DNA of 64,000 nucleotides, from the NCBI GenBank assembly GCA_036426205.1, contig CM071568.1:43846841-43910840 (forward strand), written 5' to 3'. The notes beneath the pieces are model-generated. The model had not been told where the DNA came from and made no database searches. It saw only the letters and a program-made list of their open reading frames with translations. The translations under genes and the position numbers were made by a program. The stretch is from Ascaphus truei. Lineage: Eukaryota > Chordata > Amphibia > Anura > Ascaphidae. Shown here one piece after another: positions 1 through 10,430 of the stretch. Each line of letters opens with the position of its first letter. The first letter of the stretch is position 1.

Positions 1-378
1 GAGAAAAATATATAAAAAATGAAATAAAGCAAAATAAAAAAATGAATAAAAAAGGGGATGAAAAAATGTATATATGAAACAATAAACTATAAAACAATAA
101 AGAATGAAAAAATGACTATTAGTATATGGTAATACAATCTCTACACTCTCCACTCCCTCAGTCATGAAGGAAATGTTTCAATTCCCAATCAGAATTCATG
201 CCGAGGGGGTAGAGAGTCGAGAGTGTATATCCAATACATTTCTTTCTTATTGAGTGTATTCTCTCTATTGCCACCCCTAGGGTGACAAGGTATATGTTCT
301 ATGGCAGAAAAGGAGAAATTGCCAATGCCTCCCCTGAGACATTGAGAGAAATGTCGAAACACTGGGTGAACTACATCT
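1..378. other. AT-rich stretch, no gene recognised
   Basis: This stretch is AT-rich with many A-runs and no sustained reading frame. It may be the upstream decayed part of the Penelope-like element that becomes readable from about 380, but I see no motif that proves it. Confidence 0.4.
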
Positions 379-379
379 T

Positions 380-1261
380 TCTTCTTGATTAAGCGAGTAT
401 GTTCAGCTATTCTTAGCTTAAGGGGTCTAATAGTGCGGTAAAAACAGAGGATATATCAAATCAGATGTTATTGATGCATTCAGTGTTGCCTACTGGACCA
501 ATCGAGAGGATCTTATCACCATAAAAAATCAATCTAAAAAGAACGATATAGATCCCAGATTAGTGACAAACATATACCAAAACAGAACTTAGACGAAGTT
601 CCACTATTTATCACGCAACATAGTAACCAAGCCAACCAGATCAGATCCATTATCAATAAATATTGAGATATTTTAAATCTTGATGTAGATCTCAAAGCCT
701 TTACAGACACGGGACCAAGATTTGTATATAAAAAAGCCAAAACACTGGCAGCATATATATCCCCTAGTCTGTATAGATCTGAATTGGTAAAAGTTTCCGA
801 AGTTTGGTAATCTTAAAGTTTTCTACAAATGTGGACACTGTACCATATGTGCTTTCGCCAAACCAACAAAAATTGTATCTAATATAAGATCAAAAAGAGA
901 TCATAAGATAACAACATTCATAAACTGTAACTCAAATTACATAGTTTATTATTTACAATGTGGTTGTGAAAACGGTTATGTAGGGAGAACTATTAGACCC
1001 TTAAAATCACGCATAATGGAACATGCACGACTAATAAGAAAAAAAGACACTACACATCCAGTGTCCAGACATTTCACTGAATGTCCAAAAGGTGGAATTA
1101 ACAACTTCAGCTTTTTTGCTATTGAATACATAGAAATGCCCACCAGAGGAAGTGATAGACAGAAGATTTTAAACCAACGTGAAATGTATTGGATCTTCCA
1201 ACTTAATACCCTTTCACCTTATGGTATTAACATAGATTGGGAGTTACACCATTTCTTATAA
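380..1261 (+). pseudogene. Penelope-like element: end of RT plus GIY-YIG endonuclease
   Basis: This is the C-terminal part of a Penelope-like retroelement polyprotein. Penelope elements pair a telomerase-like reverse transcriptase with a GIY-YIG endonuclease that nicks the target. At 640-790 one frame reads as the linker after the RT, with LKAFTDTGPRFVYKKAKTL. After a frameshift, a cysteine knuckle (YKCGHCTIC) lies near 825-850. The GIY-YIG core follows at 935-1000, with YYLQCGCENGYVGRT. The domain ends at a stop after NIDWELHHFL at 1261. Upstream frames contain several stops and shifts, so the copy is dead. The RT catalytic motifs are not visible and probably lie outside the window or have decayed. 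The family assignment is firm because the cysteine knuckle and GIY-YIG pair is specific to this group. Confidence 0.85.
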
Positions 1262-1299
1262 ACTTTATTCCTTGTTCTTCTCCAAGGATGACCTTTCTC

Positions 1300-1435
1300 C
1301 CCTCCTTTCCCATCTGTTTTCCCACCCTGCCACTTCCCTTCCCCTTCCCCCTCCCACTCTCCCCCCTATCCCCTCTCCCACCTCCCCTGTTCCCCCTCCC
1401 TCCCCTCCCTTCCCCACTCCCTTTATCCTCATTGT
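1300..1435 (+). repeat. Polypyrimidine tract
   Basis: A run of C and T with almost no purines lies just downstream of the Penelope-like stop codon. The short reading frame across it is proline/leucine low complexity and is not a gene. Confidence 0.8.
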
Positions 1436-2280
1436 CAAAACTTCTTGATCTTTAGTTACAAAATGATCTTATTAAGATATGATAATAACTTCTGTATAAT
1501 TTCCTTACAGTTACATCATTGAGTCTACAATGCTAAAAAGAGCTTTTCCATTTCAACAAGAACCAGCCTGCTAAGAAGTCTCAATTTTAAATTTAACTAT
1601 AATAAATGATTTTGTGAATTATCAATGTCAATATATCTGATTGATAGTTCAATCTGTTTAGAATATTAATGGTTCTTTAAACTATGAATTATGCTCTATA
1701 AGTTATTTCTGTATATTCTATATATCTGCAGTTCACCATGAACACAATAATAGTATTTAATTACATAAGCATAATTGTTTGAAAAGTTTTTTTCTTATAA
1801 TTGTAATATACAGTATAAAAAATAGTTTAGTACTTTTTGTGCATAGTCTGCAGAGAAGATAGGTTTCTAACAGTATCACCATTTCCATAATTACTTATGA
1901 TTTTTGTTTTTCTTCTTCTTTTTTTTCTTTCTTTTTTTTAATGTTTTTATCTTTCTTTTTCCTGTTCATCAAATATGTATATGCTTTATTAACTTTTAGA
2001 TAATATAATTTTTATTGGTTTAAAGTCATATTTATATTGATCCATCATTTAATAATTGGAGAAATTAGTTCTAAATAGTATTCACATTAGTATCCTTCAT
2101 TACTACATTTCAATATAAATAAAATTAAAATGTAATTATTGAAACGGACCTATGCGTCTGCAAAAGGATTTTTAACCTAGAGAAGAGAGACTACATTCAT
2201 GCTTTTTCTTTATGAATTCAGTTTCTCTCCCTGATTTTAAGAGTATATCTAAAGTCACATTTGTGGGAAAACTGTATTAA
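1436..2280. other. AT-rich, probable 3' noncoding part of the Penelope-like element
   Basis: There is no reading frame or known motif here. Position suggests untranslated sequence between the endonuclease ORF and the terminal repeat that starts near 2281. A T-rich tract lies at 1905-1965. Confidence 0.4.
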
Positions 2281-2535
2281 AATGTACAGCACTCTAATTG
2301 CTGTATTGTGGTGGTGCTCCGTGTCTGCTTCCCAGCACCTGTGACCGGTGATCACATACATATTATACATCACCTGTGTTTTGAACCGATCATTGGCTGG
2401 GGGGAGTGGTTTGCAGACGTGGAAGCGCTACTTAATGGGGAAGCGACAAACAGAGTCTCTATCTCTTTGACAAAGCGCCTTCGGGCGCGAAACGCGTAAG
2501 CGTGTTTTTGAAGTGAAACTTCACTTGTGGCACCT
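2281..2535 (+). mobile_element. Penelope-like terminal (pLTR-like) sequence
   Basis: The segment lies in the same orientation as the endonuclease ORF about 1 kb upstream and contains a hammerhead-like fold at 2461-2506. Penelope-like elements are known to carry minimal type-I hammerhead ribozymes in their terminal repeats, so I read this as the downstream terminus. The exact edges are not visible. Confidence 0.5.
2461..2506 (+). ncRNA. Hammerhead-ribozyme-like motif, probably decayed
   Basis: The order of parts matches a minimal hammerhead. A CUGANGA-like core, here UUGACAA, lies at 2467-2473. A perfect helix II follows, GCGCC (2475-2479) with a UUCG loop and GGCGC (2484-2488). GAAA is at 2489-2492, and a short palindromic helix III strand CGCG then U-A lie at 2493-2498. 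The core differs from consensus at C3 and at the G of NGA, as CpG or C-to-T decay would produce. Helix I pairs poorly. Activity is unlikely in this copy. Confidence 0.5.
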
Positions 2536-2598
2536 AGTCAATTTTAATGGAACAAAACTCCTTCATGGAGAAGAAAATGTGAAACGGAAATGACGTCA

Positions 2599-2770
2599 CG
2601 CTCCTAATGGCCGCTGCTCCCCCCACACACCCGCTGACATATATGCGGCGGCTGCGGCAATAGCCGCCAGCGCCGCTCCTAACGGCCGCTGCTCCCCCCA
2701 CACGCTTGCTGACATATGCCACGCATGCGCAGTAGTGATGGCGCCGCTGACGGACGCCACACATGCGCAG
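2599..2770 (+). repeat. GC-rich direct duplication, period about 75 bp
   Basis: A unit beginning CGCTCCTAAYGGCCGCTGCT starts at 2599 and again at 2674. Both copies run on through a CCCCCCACAC stretch and GCTGACATAT. Several GCATGCGCAG-type words follow. It sits between two hammerhead-like motifs, so it may be internal to a Penelope-type terminus. Confidence 0.7.
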
Positions 2771-2794
2771 AAGCGGCTGGCATCACTCAATTTC

Positions 2795-2875
2795 TCAAGG
2801 AGTAGAAGACCAGTTGTTGGTTGAAATGCGTGGGAGGTATTTTATTGTTCACCTTTGTATGTTGCAATAAATATT
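2795..2875 (+). ncRNA. Second hammerhead-like motif with nearby AATAAA
   Basis: UAGAAGA lies at 2803-2809, a short helix II CCA/UGG at 2810-2812 and 2818-2820, GAAA at 2823-2826 and UGCGU at 2827-2831. An AATAAA follows at 2866-2871. The motif at 20757-20806 has the same downstream arrangement. The core has one change at the conserved U and helix I is weak, so this is a decayed or chance match. Confidence 0.35.
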
Positions 2876-2987
2876 TTTTCATCTTGTCTCAACTCTGGGA
2901 CCACAGTTTTTTCATTACACTCAGAAGAGAATCAGATCATTTTGTAGTGCCCTGGAGCCTGTTTTCTATCAGGAAAATCAGTGAGTA

Positions 2988-4440
2988 CAGCTGTATAGGC
3001 CGTATTTGTAAAAGATCACGGAGCCGTTGTCGTTGGCTCTTCTATATTCCACACAGTTTTAATTTTGCATTCCCATGTTCATCCCGCATTCACACCGCCC
3101 GGCTGATCCGCGGTTGTTCTGTTTAATTTAATGGTTTTGGATTTAATTGGGTGCAATTCTTTGCGTATCCGCCAGGTGGCAGAAATTCATGAATTATAAT
3201 GTGTACAGTACTTGCGTTACTGTGTCGACTTGCAGGTGTTTAAAAAAACAGATAAAAACCATGTCTGCCACAGTGGTCCATTGTGAATTGATCTTGAAGA
3301 AGTTACAGTATCTTTTTTAGGTGTTTCGTAATAAAAACTGTTAAAAACTCAACGCTCTGTGTCTTTTTTTTTACATTCTTTCTCCTGAACAATTGCTGAC
3401 TGGACACAATGAGTACACCACTGTATAAAAAACCTGACTTTACGATGCATTTTTAATTTGTCTGCAATTACTGCTGCAGCAGATAACATGTCGACTGTTA
3501 CCGAAATTGATGAATATTTCACTTCGAACTATGATTTTTACAAATGTTCCCCTGACACTCGTGTGTGGAAGCGTGCGATAAGAAAAAAGTTAAGTAGCGA
3601 TCCGTGTTTTTTTTTTTTTTTGACCCTGCACGCGGAGGTAGAAGAGGCTATTGGTGTGTTATACCAGATTTTTCCATTGTGTTTGAGCATGGAAACTTCA
3701 AATGGAGAAAGTCCGGGTTGAATCCATATAAGATTCGTCAATCCCAATCCAGCAATACAACAGTGCCGGCAAGAGCGCCTGCACCGGCTTACAATAATGG
3801 TCTGACCGTCAGTGAAAACCTGGTGAACGGCAATCTTTGCTATCTGTCCCCGCCAGAATACCTGCAAAACTTCCAGCGAGCTTGCATGCCCAAAAAGATT
3901 TCAAGCCTCATCAGCTGTCAACTACAGGTGTAGCGGCCCGCTGTCACCTGTCAACTACGTGTATAATGAAGACTACGGGACTGACAGTGGCTCATCACCA
4001 CCCGTTTGGCAAAGTCTATCATGAAGGTAAATATAATTTACTACAGAAACTACATGTATTACACTATACAGTACAGTATTATGTTTACAGCTGCAGTTCA
4101 AGCTGCCGTATTTTTAAAAATTATATATTTTTTTAAATACTGTACGGTACGTACCCATACAGAATGTGCATCAATACATTATGCACACAGACGAGTGATT
4201 AGTTACAGTAAGCTGCAGATCGGTCCGTTCTCCTGTAATCAATCGCTTTGCTCTGGGTTATTTAATTTAATTAAATTATTTAAAATGTAGTCCAGCAATA
4301 GGATTGACTGAGCAGTTACAACATTAGATACAATTGGTGAACATCTAGGGAGAGGGCGGGTCTCAAAGCCTATCAGAAGTTGTTTGAACTGCTGCTTTAA
4401 TTCTCAATGACTCGACTTGATGCATACGCAATACCGGAAA
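2988..4440. mobile_element. Partial Tc1/mariner-forkhead element, inverted
   Basis: Read in reverse, this matches the right end of the element at 30324-38789. The diverged terminus after a TA (2986-2987) starts CAGCTGTATAGGCCG. The block at 3150-3330 matches the reverse complement of 38400-38610, and the forkhead pseudogene lies in the expected place. The block at 4085-4260 matches the reverse complement of 29340-29520. No transposase is visible, so the copy is truncated or internally deleted. The right boundary is approximate. Confidence 0.7.
3409..4024 (+). pseudogene. Forkhead-domain pseudogene in a Tc1-type element
   Basis: The product is a forkhead (winged-helix) DNA-binding protein. 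It probably starts at ATG 3409 with MSTPLYKKPDFT. After a frameshift, helix 1-2 residues are readable as ITAAADNMSTVTEIDEYF. Recognition-helix-like VWKRAIRKKLSSDPCF follows at about 3565-3608. After a shift in the T-run at 3608-3620, wing residues RRGYWCVIPDF and FEHGNFKWRKSGLNPYKIR follow. The C-terminal part, with ENLVNG and a final WQSL, resembles the product of 37552-38314. Several frameshifts show that it is dead. The forkhead call is strong because the W-x-x-(A/S)-I-R helix and the GYW and GNF wing motifs appear in order. Confidence 0.8.
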
Positions 4441-4524
4441 TAATAGTATCATGTTTTTTTTCCCCAGAAAAGAAACTTTGACATCAAGCGGAAAAAGGCA
4501 AAAGGAGGGATTTCGATGGACCTA

Positions 4525-4812
4525 CAGGTGCGACCACGAGTATTCTAAAACTTGCCTTGGACATTCTGGGGCAATATCCAGGTAATGCTGCCAACATTTC
4601 AGTGAAATTTCTGCAGACAGACTAATGGCCCATTGGATTTAAACAGCAGGGGTCCCTGGCAGTCCCATTCAAACCTCTGCTGTGTTAATCTGATGGGCCA
4701 TTAGTTTTTTCTGCAGAAATGTCACAGAAAATGTTGCAGAATTACTGGGGTATTGTTGGTGATTGCCCCAGATTTTCCAAGGCAAGTTTTAGAATACTCG
4801 TGGTCACACCTG
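4525..4812. mobile_element. 288-bp palindromic MITE with TA target duplication
   Basis: The two arms are near-perfect inverted copies across the whole element, beginning CAGGTGCGACCACGAGTATT on the left and ending in its near-complement on the right. It is flanked by TA (4523-4524 and 4813-4814), as Tc1/mariner elements are. There is no coding capacity. A second member lies, rearranged, at 58394-58745, and its end starts CAGATGCAGC like the 30324-38789 element. Confidence 0.85.
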
Positions 4813-4929
4813 TACAGTATAATATTGCTTTTTTGAAATGTTGCTTGTGCATTGTGAATCTGATTTAAAAATCCAAGTACTGTAGGCAACAATTTAGTGA
4901 CAGTGCAATTTTTATTGATTAGGATAAAG

Positions 4930-4985
4930 ACAAAAGGAGGGATTTTGATGGACCTACCTGTACAGTATAATATCCTTCTGGTCAT
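4930..4985 (+). repeat. Duplicated copy of the MITE flank without the MITE
   Basis: The sequence ACAAAAGGAGGGATTTTGAT followed by GGACCTA at 4930-4956 repeats the left flank of the MITE (about 4497-4524). The following TACAGTATAATAT at 4961-4973 repeats its right flank (4813-4825). Between them lies only CCTG, the last four bases of the MITE. Confidence 0.65.
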
Positions 4986-5039
4986 CTGCATCTTCAGTGG
5001 GATCCGACAGTAAAATTTAAAAAAAAAACTAACTACTGG

Positions 5040-5500
5040 CCTGTAACCCCTTAATCATTTTAGCTGTTATTAACCACTATGTACATTAAGGGATTAATCC
5101 CCCCCTGGCTACCCACCCTGGATGCCTAACCACCCTCCCTGTGGAAACTACCCCATCCACCACCCCCTCTACTCATTGATTGTTGCTGTGATAAACCATG
5201 TCGACAATGGAGGCAAGGATTGCCACAATGGCAATGAATGCGCAAACTAAAAAAAAACATCCATAAAATACAATATATTACAAATAAATACATTATATTA
5301 CAAATAAATAAAAACAAATATTAGCCAATAAACCCATTGATTGTCACTATGGCAAACCTTGCTCACAATGGGGGCAAGGATTGACACAATGGCAATGAAT
5401 GGGCAACCTAAAAAAACATCCACAAAATAAAAAACAATGGGGAAACTGATATAACTGATATAAATTGCATAAAAAGAATGACATACCAAATAAGTTCAAA
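5040..5500. repeat. Interspersed repeat with internal direct duplication
   Basis: Two direct copies of about 100 bp, both containing GGCAAGGATTG, CACAATGGCAATGAATG and AACATCCA, lie at about 5175-5265 and 5338-5430. The leading part, CCTTAATCATTTTAGCTGTT with its near-complement, is a short palindrome. The same family recurs at 16110-16250. Confidence 0.6.
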
Positions 5501-6070
5501 CAAGCTTTAAAAACATTATATTTTTTGATATTTTAAATAGGTTAAAATGTCACGTGGCTGATGAGAAACAATATGTGTAATAGCAGCACCTTCATTTGGG
5601 CTTTTATTATCCTAAATTACTGTTTACTCTAAAATAGCTGAATCATTCCTCCAAAAAAAAGTCTTAAGATGTTTTAAACTACAATATACATTACAGCATG
5701 TACATGCCACAACGGATGATCAAGATCATACTAGTACCTATGTAATATAATACATTTATTACAAACTCACTCCACCCTTTCTTGGCTTAAACAGTTCCCA
5801 CAGTCCACTTACTCTAAGAGTCATTGCCAAACCCCACCACCCACATGGTTAACCTCTAAAAATCAACATAAATGGTCACAACATACCCACCTATTAACCT
5901 GATATGCACAGTAAGGTTTTAGGTCATGTTCTATATGAAATATACACAAAACATAATGTTTATAATTACAGACAATCATACACACAAGGTTGCTAAGACT
6001 GTGTATGTCGAATTGTATACATAACTCTATTCTCAATACACACCTTCAATGCATGTGAGGCTATTTTGTA
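5501..6070. other. No gene recognised
   Basis: This is AT-rich sequence with no sustained reading frame, no palindrome and no family I recognise. Confidence 0.4.
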
Positions 6071-6071
6071 T

Positions 6072-6204
6072 GTTGACAGTGTTGATCAAAAAATATTTGA
6101 TCAGAAAGGTTTCCCCCTATATACAGCACTCAAATCATATGATTTGAGTGCTGTATATAGGGGTAAACATTTCTGATCAAATCTTTTTTGATCAACACTG
6201 TCAA
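6072..6204. mobile_element. 133-bp palindromic MITE
   Basis: The sequence is almost a perfect palindrome centred on CATATG at about 6138. The outer arms are TTGACAGTGTTGATCAAAAA and its complement. It could form a single long hairpin. The superfamily is not clear because no target duplication longer than two or three bases stands out. Confidence 0.8.
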
Positions 6205-6499
6205 TATCCTATATTTTACCCTCTAAGTACCAATCATTTACTTTGAATAGATATACACAGGTGACTGCGGTCTCGTTTACACATTCAGAGGCTATTTTTT
6301 AGCAATGATGGAGCGACATCACATACCCCATATCTCTCAAGTGGTTAATGTTAATTAAAATGCACTTACAGTACCCCATCCAAGTGGAGCTTCTCCCCAA
6401 TTTTATCAATCAATTATTTGTTTCCTGTTAGCCAATTATTTAATCCAATAATTGTGTGATGACCAATTAGGTAGGTTTTTATAAGGACGTCCTGCTGCA

Positions 6500-7995
6500 G
6501 ACATGTTTTTGGGAAAGATGGCTGATCTGTTGTGGCTGCTGTGTAGGAGATTGCAGATTGTAGGGTGTTGGTGCGGATGAGGGTGGCGGTGGCGGTGAGC
6601 AGAGAGTATTGGCTCCTATACCAGTCAGAGTTTTTTATTTTGTTCTAGGTAAACCTTAGAGGGCCTTGGAGGAGGAGGAGGTGGTGATTGGACAGTTCAG
6701 ATACAACAGTTTCAACTCTTTATCTTTATGAGCATTTAAGACCAGATTTGGAGTTAAAAAAAACTACCAGGAGTCATGCTGGTCCTGTGCTGGTGAAAAT
6801 GCTGAGTTCATTACATTTTTTTAGCCTCTGAACCTTTTCAAAGTACCATAGCCAGTGGAAAAGACCAAATGTTCTCATTGTTTTAATACATTTTTGTGTG
6901 CATTGAAAGAACACATATACATGTTCCCTGTGAAAGGACAGCGTGGCAGGAGTTGAATCGTGGTTTCTGTTGAACAGTTGGTTACCCAATGTGGTACTTG
7001 CAATAGACTTCAAGCCTGTAGCATTTGCCCCTTCCCAGAGAGAGGCAACATGAGTTCCGCAACCGAAAAGATTTTCATTCCCTCAATGTGCAGGTGCTAT
7101 GTGATGCTGCATTGCGCATTCAGAATGTGGTTGTCAATTTTCCAGGTTCCTGTCACGATTTCCAAATCCTGCGTCACTCATTCCTTGTTCACCATTTTAA
7201 GGAGGGCAGATATGTAGATGGATGGCTTTTGGTTGTGTAAAATTGTGTATATTTTTTAAACTTTAGAACCTATTAATTAAAATGTTTAACACTTTACCAA
7301 CTAAACTCACAAACCATTTTCTGAACGTGTCCATTAGTTTACAAATGTATATGGCAATAGTGTTTGTATATTTCCCCTGGTGACACAGGATATGGATTCT
7401 GGACTTGACTTCTCCCCCCCACCCCCCTTTGCAAATCCTTAGACTTCAGCCTAAACATATGCACGCATATCTACATATTCTGTCATTGATCGGACATTGA
7501 AAAGTTGAAAAGTCACTTCAGGTGTGTAGATAAATCCGATGAAAGGGCTGCTGCCCTGAAATATTATTGCCCTGTTCTCTTGTTGTTCAATATGATTAAT
7601 TAAACTACCACTAGAGCAAATTGTGCTTCTGTTTTATGTGTGCTACAGTACATACATCTTCTTGTGCTTGTATATCTATGAGTAGAAGCTGTGGCAGACC
7701 TACTCTGTATGTTTTAGCCCCCAGTGAAGCAATTTTTGTTTCTTCCATAAAGTTGAGAGGTATTTTCTGTTTAGATAAATCTGGTGGTGTGCTACAGTAT
7801 AGCCCTGACAAAGTGATTAATATCATTATTACTTGTATTCTACAGAACATAGCGCTCAATGCTTGTTTGCCATGTAACATAGAGCTGGATCTCGAGGTAG
7901 AGCCAGAGGTTTGGCCTGCTGAATATGAGGATAATACAAGGAGAGGGAGACAAGTCTGGAACAGACTAATTGACCACGTATCTGGCTGTAAGTAG
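6500..7995 (+). pseudogene. Decayed PIF/Harbinger transposase (HARBI1-like)
   Basis: This is a dead copy of a Harbinger-superfamily transposase. The best-preserved part is at 7025-7240, RERQHEFRNRKDFHSLNVQ and then VNFPGSCHDFQILR, which aligns with EHAYRNRKHYHSLNVQ and AKFPGSSHDSSILR in the intact gene at 46976-48292. A second block at 7740-7995 reads SGGVLQYSPDKVINIIITC and NRLIDHVSG, matching the C-terminal region. A decayed piece at 7480-7545 (SVIDRTL) covers the E-containing motif. The first-D motif (GAID) is not readable. A Myb/SANT-like remnant on the minus strand at 11880-12110 could be its partner. Confidence 0.75.
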
Positions 7996-8214
7996 ACATA
8001 TTTTAATGCACACTAATGTACCGTTATGTCTGTCAATAGCTCATATACACAATGCCAAACTCTTAACCGCCTAACACAATGTCATGACAATAATATCTGC
8101 CAACACACCTGTTGACAAGTTCAATAATAATGTCATGTTCCTGAATATATAGAAAAATGAATTAATGAATAACAATTGATGTCAAAAATTCTTAAACCAA
8201 AATATGTTTATAAG

Positions 8215-8721
8215 CAGTGCCCAACAAATCCACTCGCCCGCGGTGAGTGGATTTTGTGAGTTGGCGAGGCGGCGGCAGGACTGACTGAAGATGGGAGTGG
8301 AAGAAGAAGCTGACGACAGGAGAAGAGGATCACCATGTAAGCAGGGCAGCAGAAGCATTAGATGGTGAAAGGCGGGCGGCAGCAGCAGCAGGAGAGCATT
8401 CACATCCATGTGAGCAGCAGGAGAAAAGCCGGGTAGGAGTGCGCCACTGCGGTCCGACCCGGAAGTCTTTAGTAACTTCAGTGCTCTCCTGCTGCTGCTG
8501 CTGCTGCCGCCTCCGCCCACCTTTTGCCATTTAACGCCTCTGCTGCCCTGCTGACATGGTGATCCTCTTCTTTTGCCACCAACTTCTTCTGCTCCTGTCT
8601 TCAGTCAATCCTGCCGACGTGCCGCCCACCGAAGCCAGGTAAGTGAGTGGGGTGAGAGAGGGAGGGGGGTGAGAGCTTTTTTTTCGGGCAAGTGGCATTT
8701 TTTACAATTTGTCTAGCCCTG
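8215..8721. mobile_element. 507-bp hAT-type MITE with 8-bp target duplication
   Basis: The element starts CAGTGCCCAACAAATC and ends with a near-complement, ATTTGTCTAGCCCTG. It is flanked by identical 8-bp copies TTTATAAG (8207-8214 and 8722-8729), the hAT signature. The interior is a large inverted repeat: the CAG-rich arm at 8375-8400 pairs with the CTG-rich arm at 8480-8510, and GGAGAAGAGGATCACCATG pairs with 8555-8575. The short alanine/serine/glutamine-rich frames across it are not genes. Confidence 0.9.
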
Positions 8722-8808
8722 TTTATAAGCATCAGCGTAAATTCAAATAATATTTTTTTTATACACTTAATACAATAAAAAACAATAAAAAAAAAACAAC
8801 AACAAAAA

Positions 8809-9193
8809 CTTAGGCCTTGGACATAGTAAAAAATACCGTGCTGAGCCGCGCTGAGCCAGCACACTTACCTCCTGCATCTGGTATGTGTGTGGCTTTAGCA
8901 GGCGCGTGCGGGCGCGTGCGGAGGCGTGCTGAATTGCTGGCGACATATTAATTTAAGTTTTCGCGCTTACAGGAGCGGAGGGCCGGTCACGTGACCGCAA
9001 ACAGCCAATGGGAACGTGGGACTTGCCCCGCCTCCGCCACACCTCCGCTCCACCTCCACCACGCCTCCGCCCCCCCTCCCAAGCACGCTCGCTGCCTCGC
9101 CTGACAGGATGCAATAAAGGTCCTGCTTGAGCAGGCGGGGCTGAGCACGAGCGCTGAGGAGCGCGGCTGGTATTAACATGTCCTCAGCCTAAG
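8809..9193. mobile_element. 385-bp GC-rich MITE with CTTAGGC termini
   Basis: The left end CTTAGGCCTTGGACATAG is mirrored by the right end ATGTCCTCAGCCTAAG, and GGTATTAACATG mirrors CATAGTAAAAAATACC. The interior is GC-rich with inverted AGCCGCGCT words. Similar termini occur at 12511-13100. The superfamily is not established. Confidence 0.65.
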
Positions 9194-9379
9194 ACTGATG
9201 GGATCATTTGTTTTGCCCAGGAATGGTTGGTTGGCCCCCACGCTGACATCTCTAACCACACCTGAAGAGTAGAACCTGACATGGTGAGGAAGGGGATCCT
9301 CATGTGGAGTAGACAATCCACTTGATTGGCCCACCATTGGCAATGGTAAGTAGGGGGGAGACATAAATACAGTACCTGT

Positions 9380-9745
9380 ATAGCCTGCTGTAACACACCA
9401 ATAATTTGTTGAGCAAAGTGCTGGTACATTCTCCCATCACTTATTAGGCCACAGATGTTGCACTTCCTCACCTGATATAAAGCCAGAAAATTCTGCATAA
9501 TAATAATAATACTGTATAATAGCTACATATACTATTTGATCAGCCACTGCAGGATTTGCTGGAGCAGTAGTTGCCAACGCAGGAGGGGTCACATCGAGGT
9601 TTGCCACCTCTGACAGATTTAAAATAAAAAAAAATGTTCATCTTCATCTGTGTCATCTTCATTTCAGAGATGTCACTCTCTGAAGTAGGTGCTGCAGCAG
9701 GTTGTCTGGGAGATGGACCTGTGTAGAGATAAAAATTAGATATAA
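9380..9745 (-). pseudogene. Possible remnant of a Harbinger accessory gene
   Basis: Two short minus-strand blocks look coding. One at 9660-9735 reads SPRQPAAAPTSESDISEM, an acidic serine-rich segment. One at 9400-9490 reads YQHFAQQIIGVLQQAIQV, an amphipathic helix of the kind seen in the coiled-coil half of Harbinger Myb-like proteins. Intron-like gaps separate them. The position, between the decayed transposase and the SANT-like block at 11880-12110, fits such a gene. The evidence is thin and no DNA-binding motif is present here. Confidence 0.3.
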
Positions 9746-9759
9746 TGAATACAAAAATA

Positions 9760-10380
9760 GCCATCCGTCATTATAACATTGCATTTGCAAATGCTATGTC
9801 CAATGTACAATCTCTGGGGCTGAGGTGTTCTAAATCTTAGAACCTTATTGGGGATATGGCTTTAATGTCTTAATTTGCCTATCAATGTACATTTAGTTAT
9901 GCCCCAAATTACGCAAAACTTACATATAATGAAGTATAAATCAATTAACTTAATTGAATATCAATTATTACTACTGTATATGGCAAATGCTATATAAACT
10001 TTTTTTTTATCAATGTTTTTTTTATTTGGGCAAATGTCAGATCAAATCAGTACAGAATACATATATAAATATTTTTGCAGATATTTATGTAACAAAAATC
10101 TTATCCCACTTTATCATAACTTAGTCATATTTCACAAACAATAAATAGTATTTTGGGGTGTACTGTATACTGTGTCCCTTATTTTCCTATTTATCTCTAA
10201 TAAACGGAGCCATTTTAACTTGGCAACTGTTAACCATCAGCCTGTTTGAACTCACTGTGTATTTCCATGTGAATTTATATCATATCTGGCCCCATCTAGT
10301 CTGCGTTCTGTGTTTATTCAAGTGTCTCAGGTTCCCCCATTTTCAAATTCCCCTTGGACCTCGTATATCCTACTGATAAC
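9760..10380. other. No gene recognised; may include the 3' UTR of the L1-like element
   Basis: This is AT-rich sequence without motifs. The part nearest 10380 may be the 3' untranslated end of the minus-strand L1-like element. Confidence 0.35.
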
Positions 10381-10430
10381 TCTTAAGCCTTATATCCCTT
10401 TCATAATCTTTTTCCAACCATCCTTTGGGG

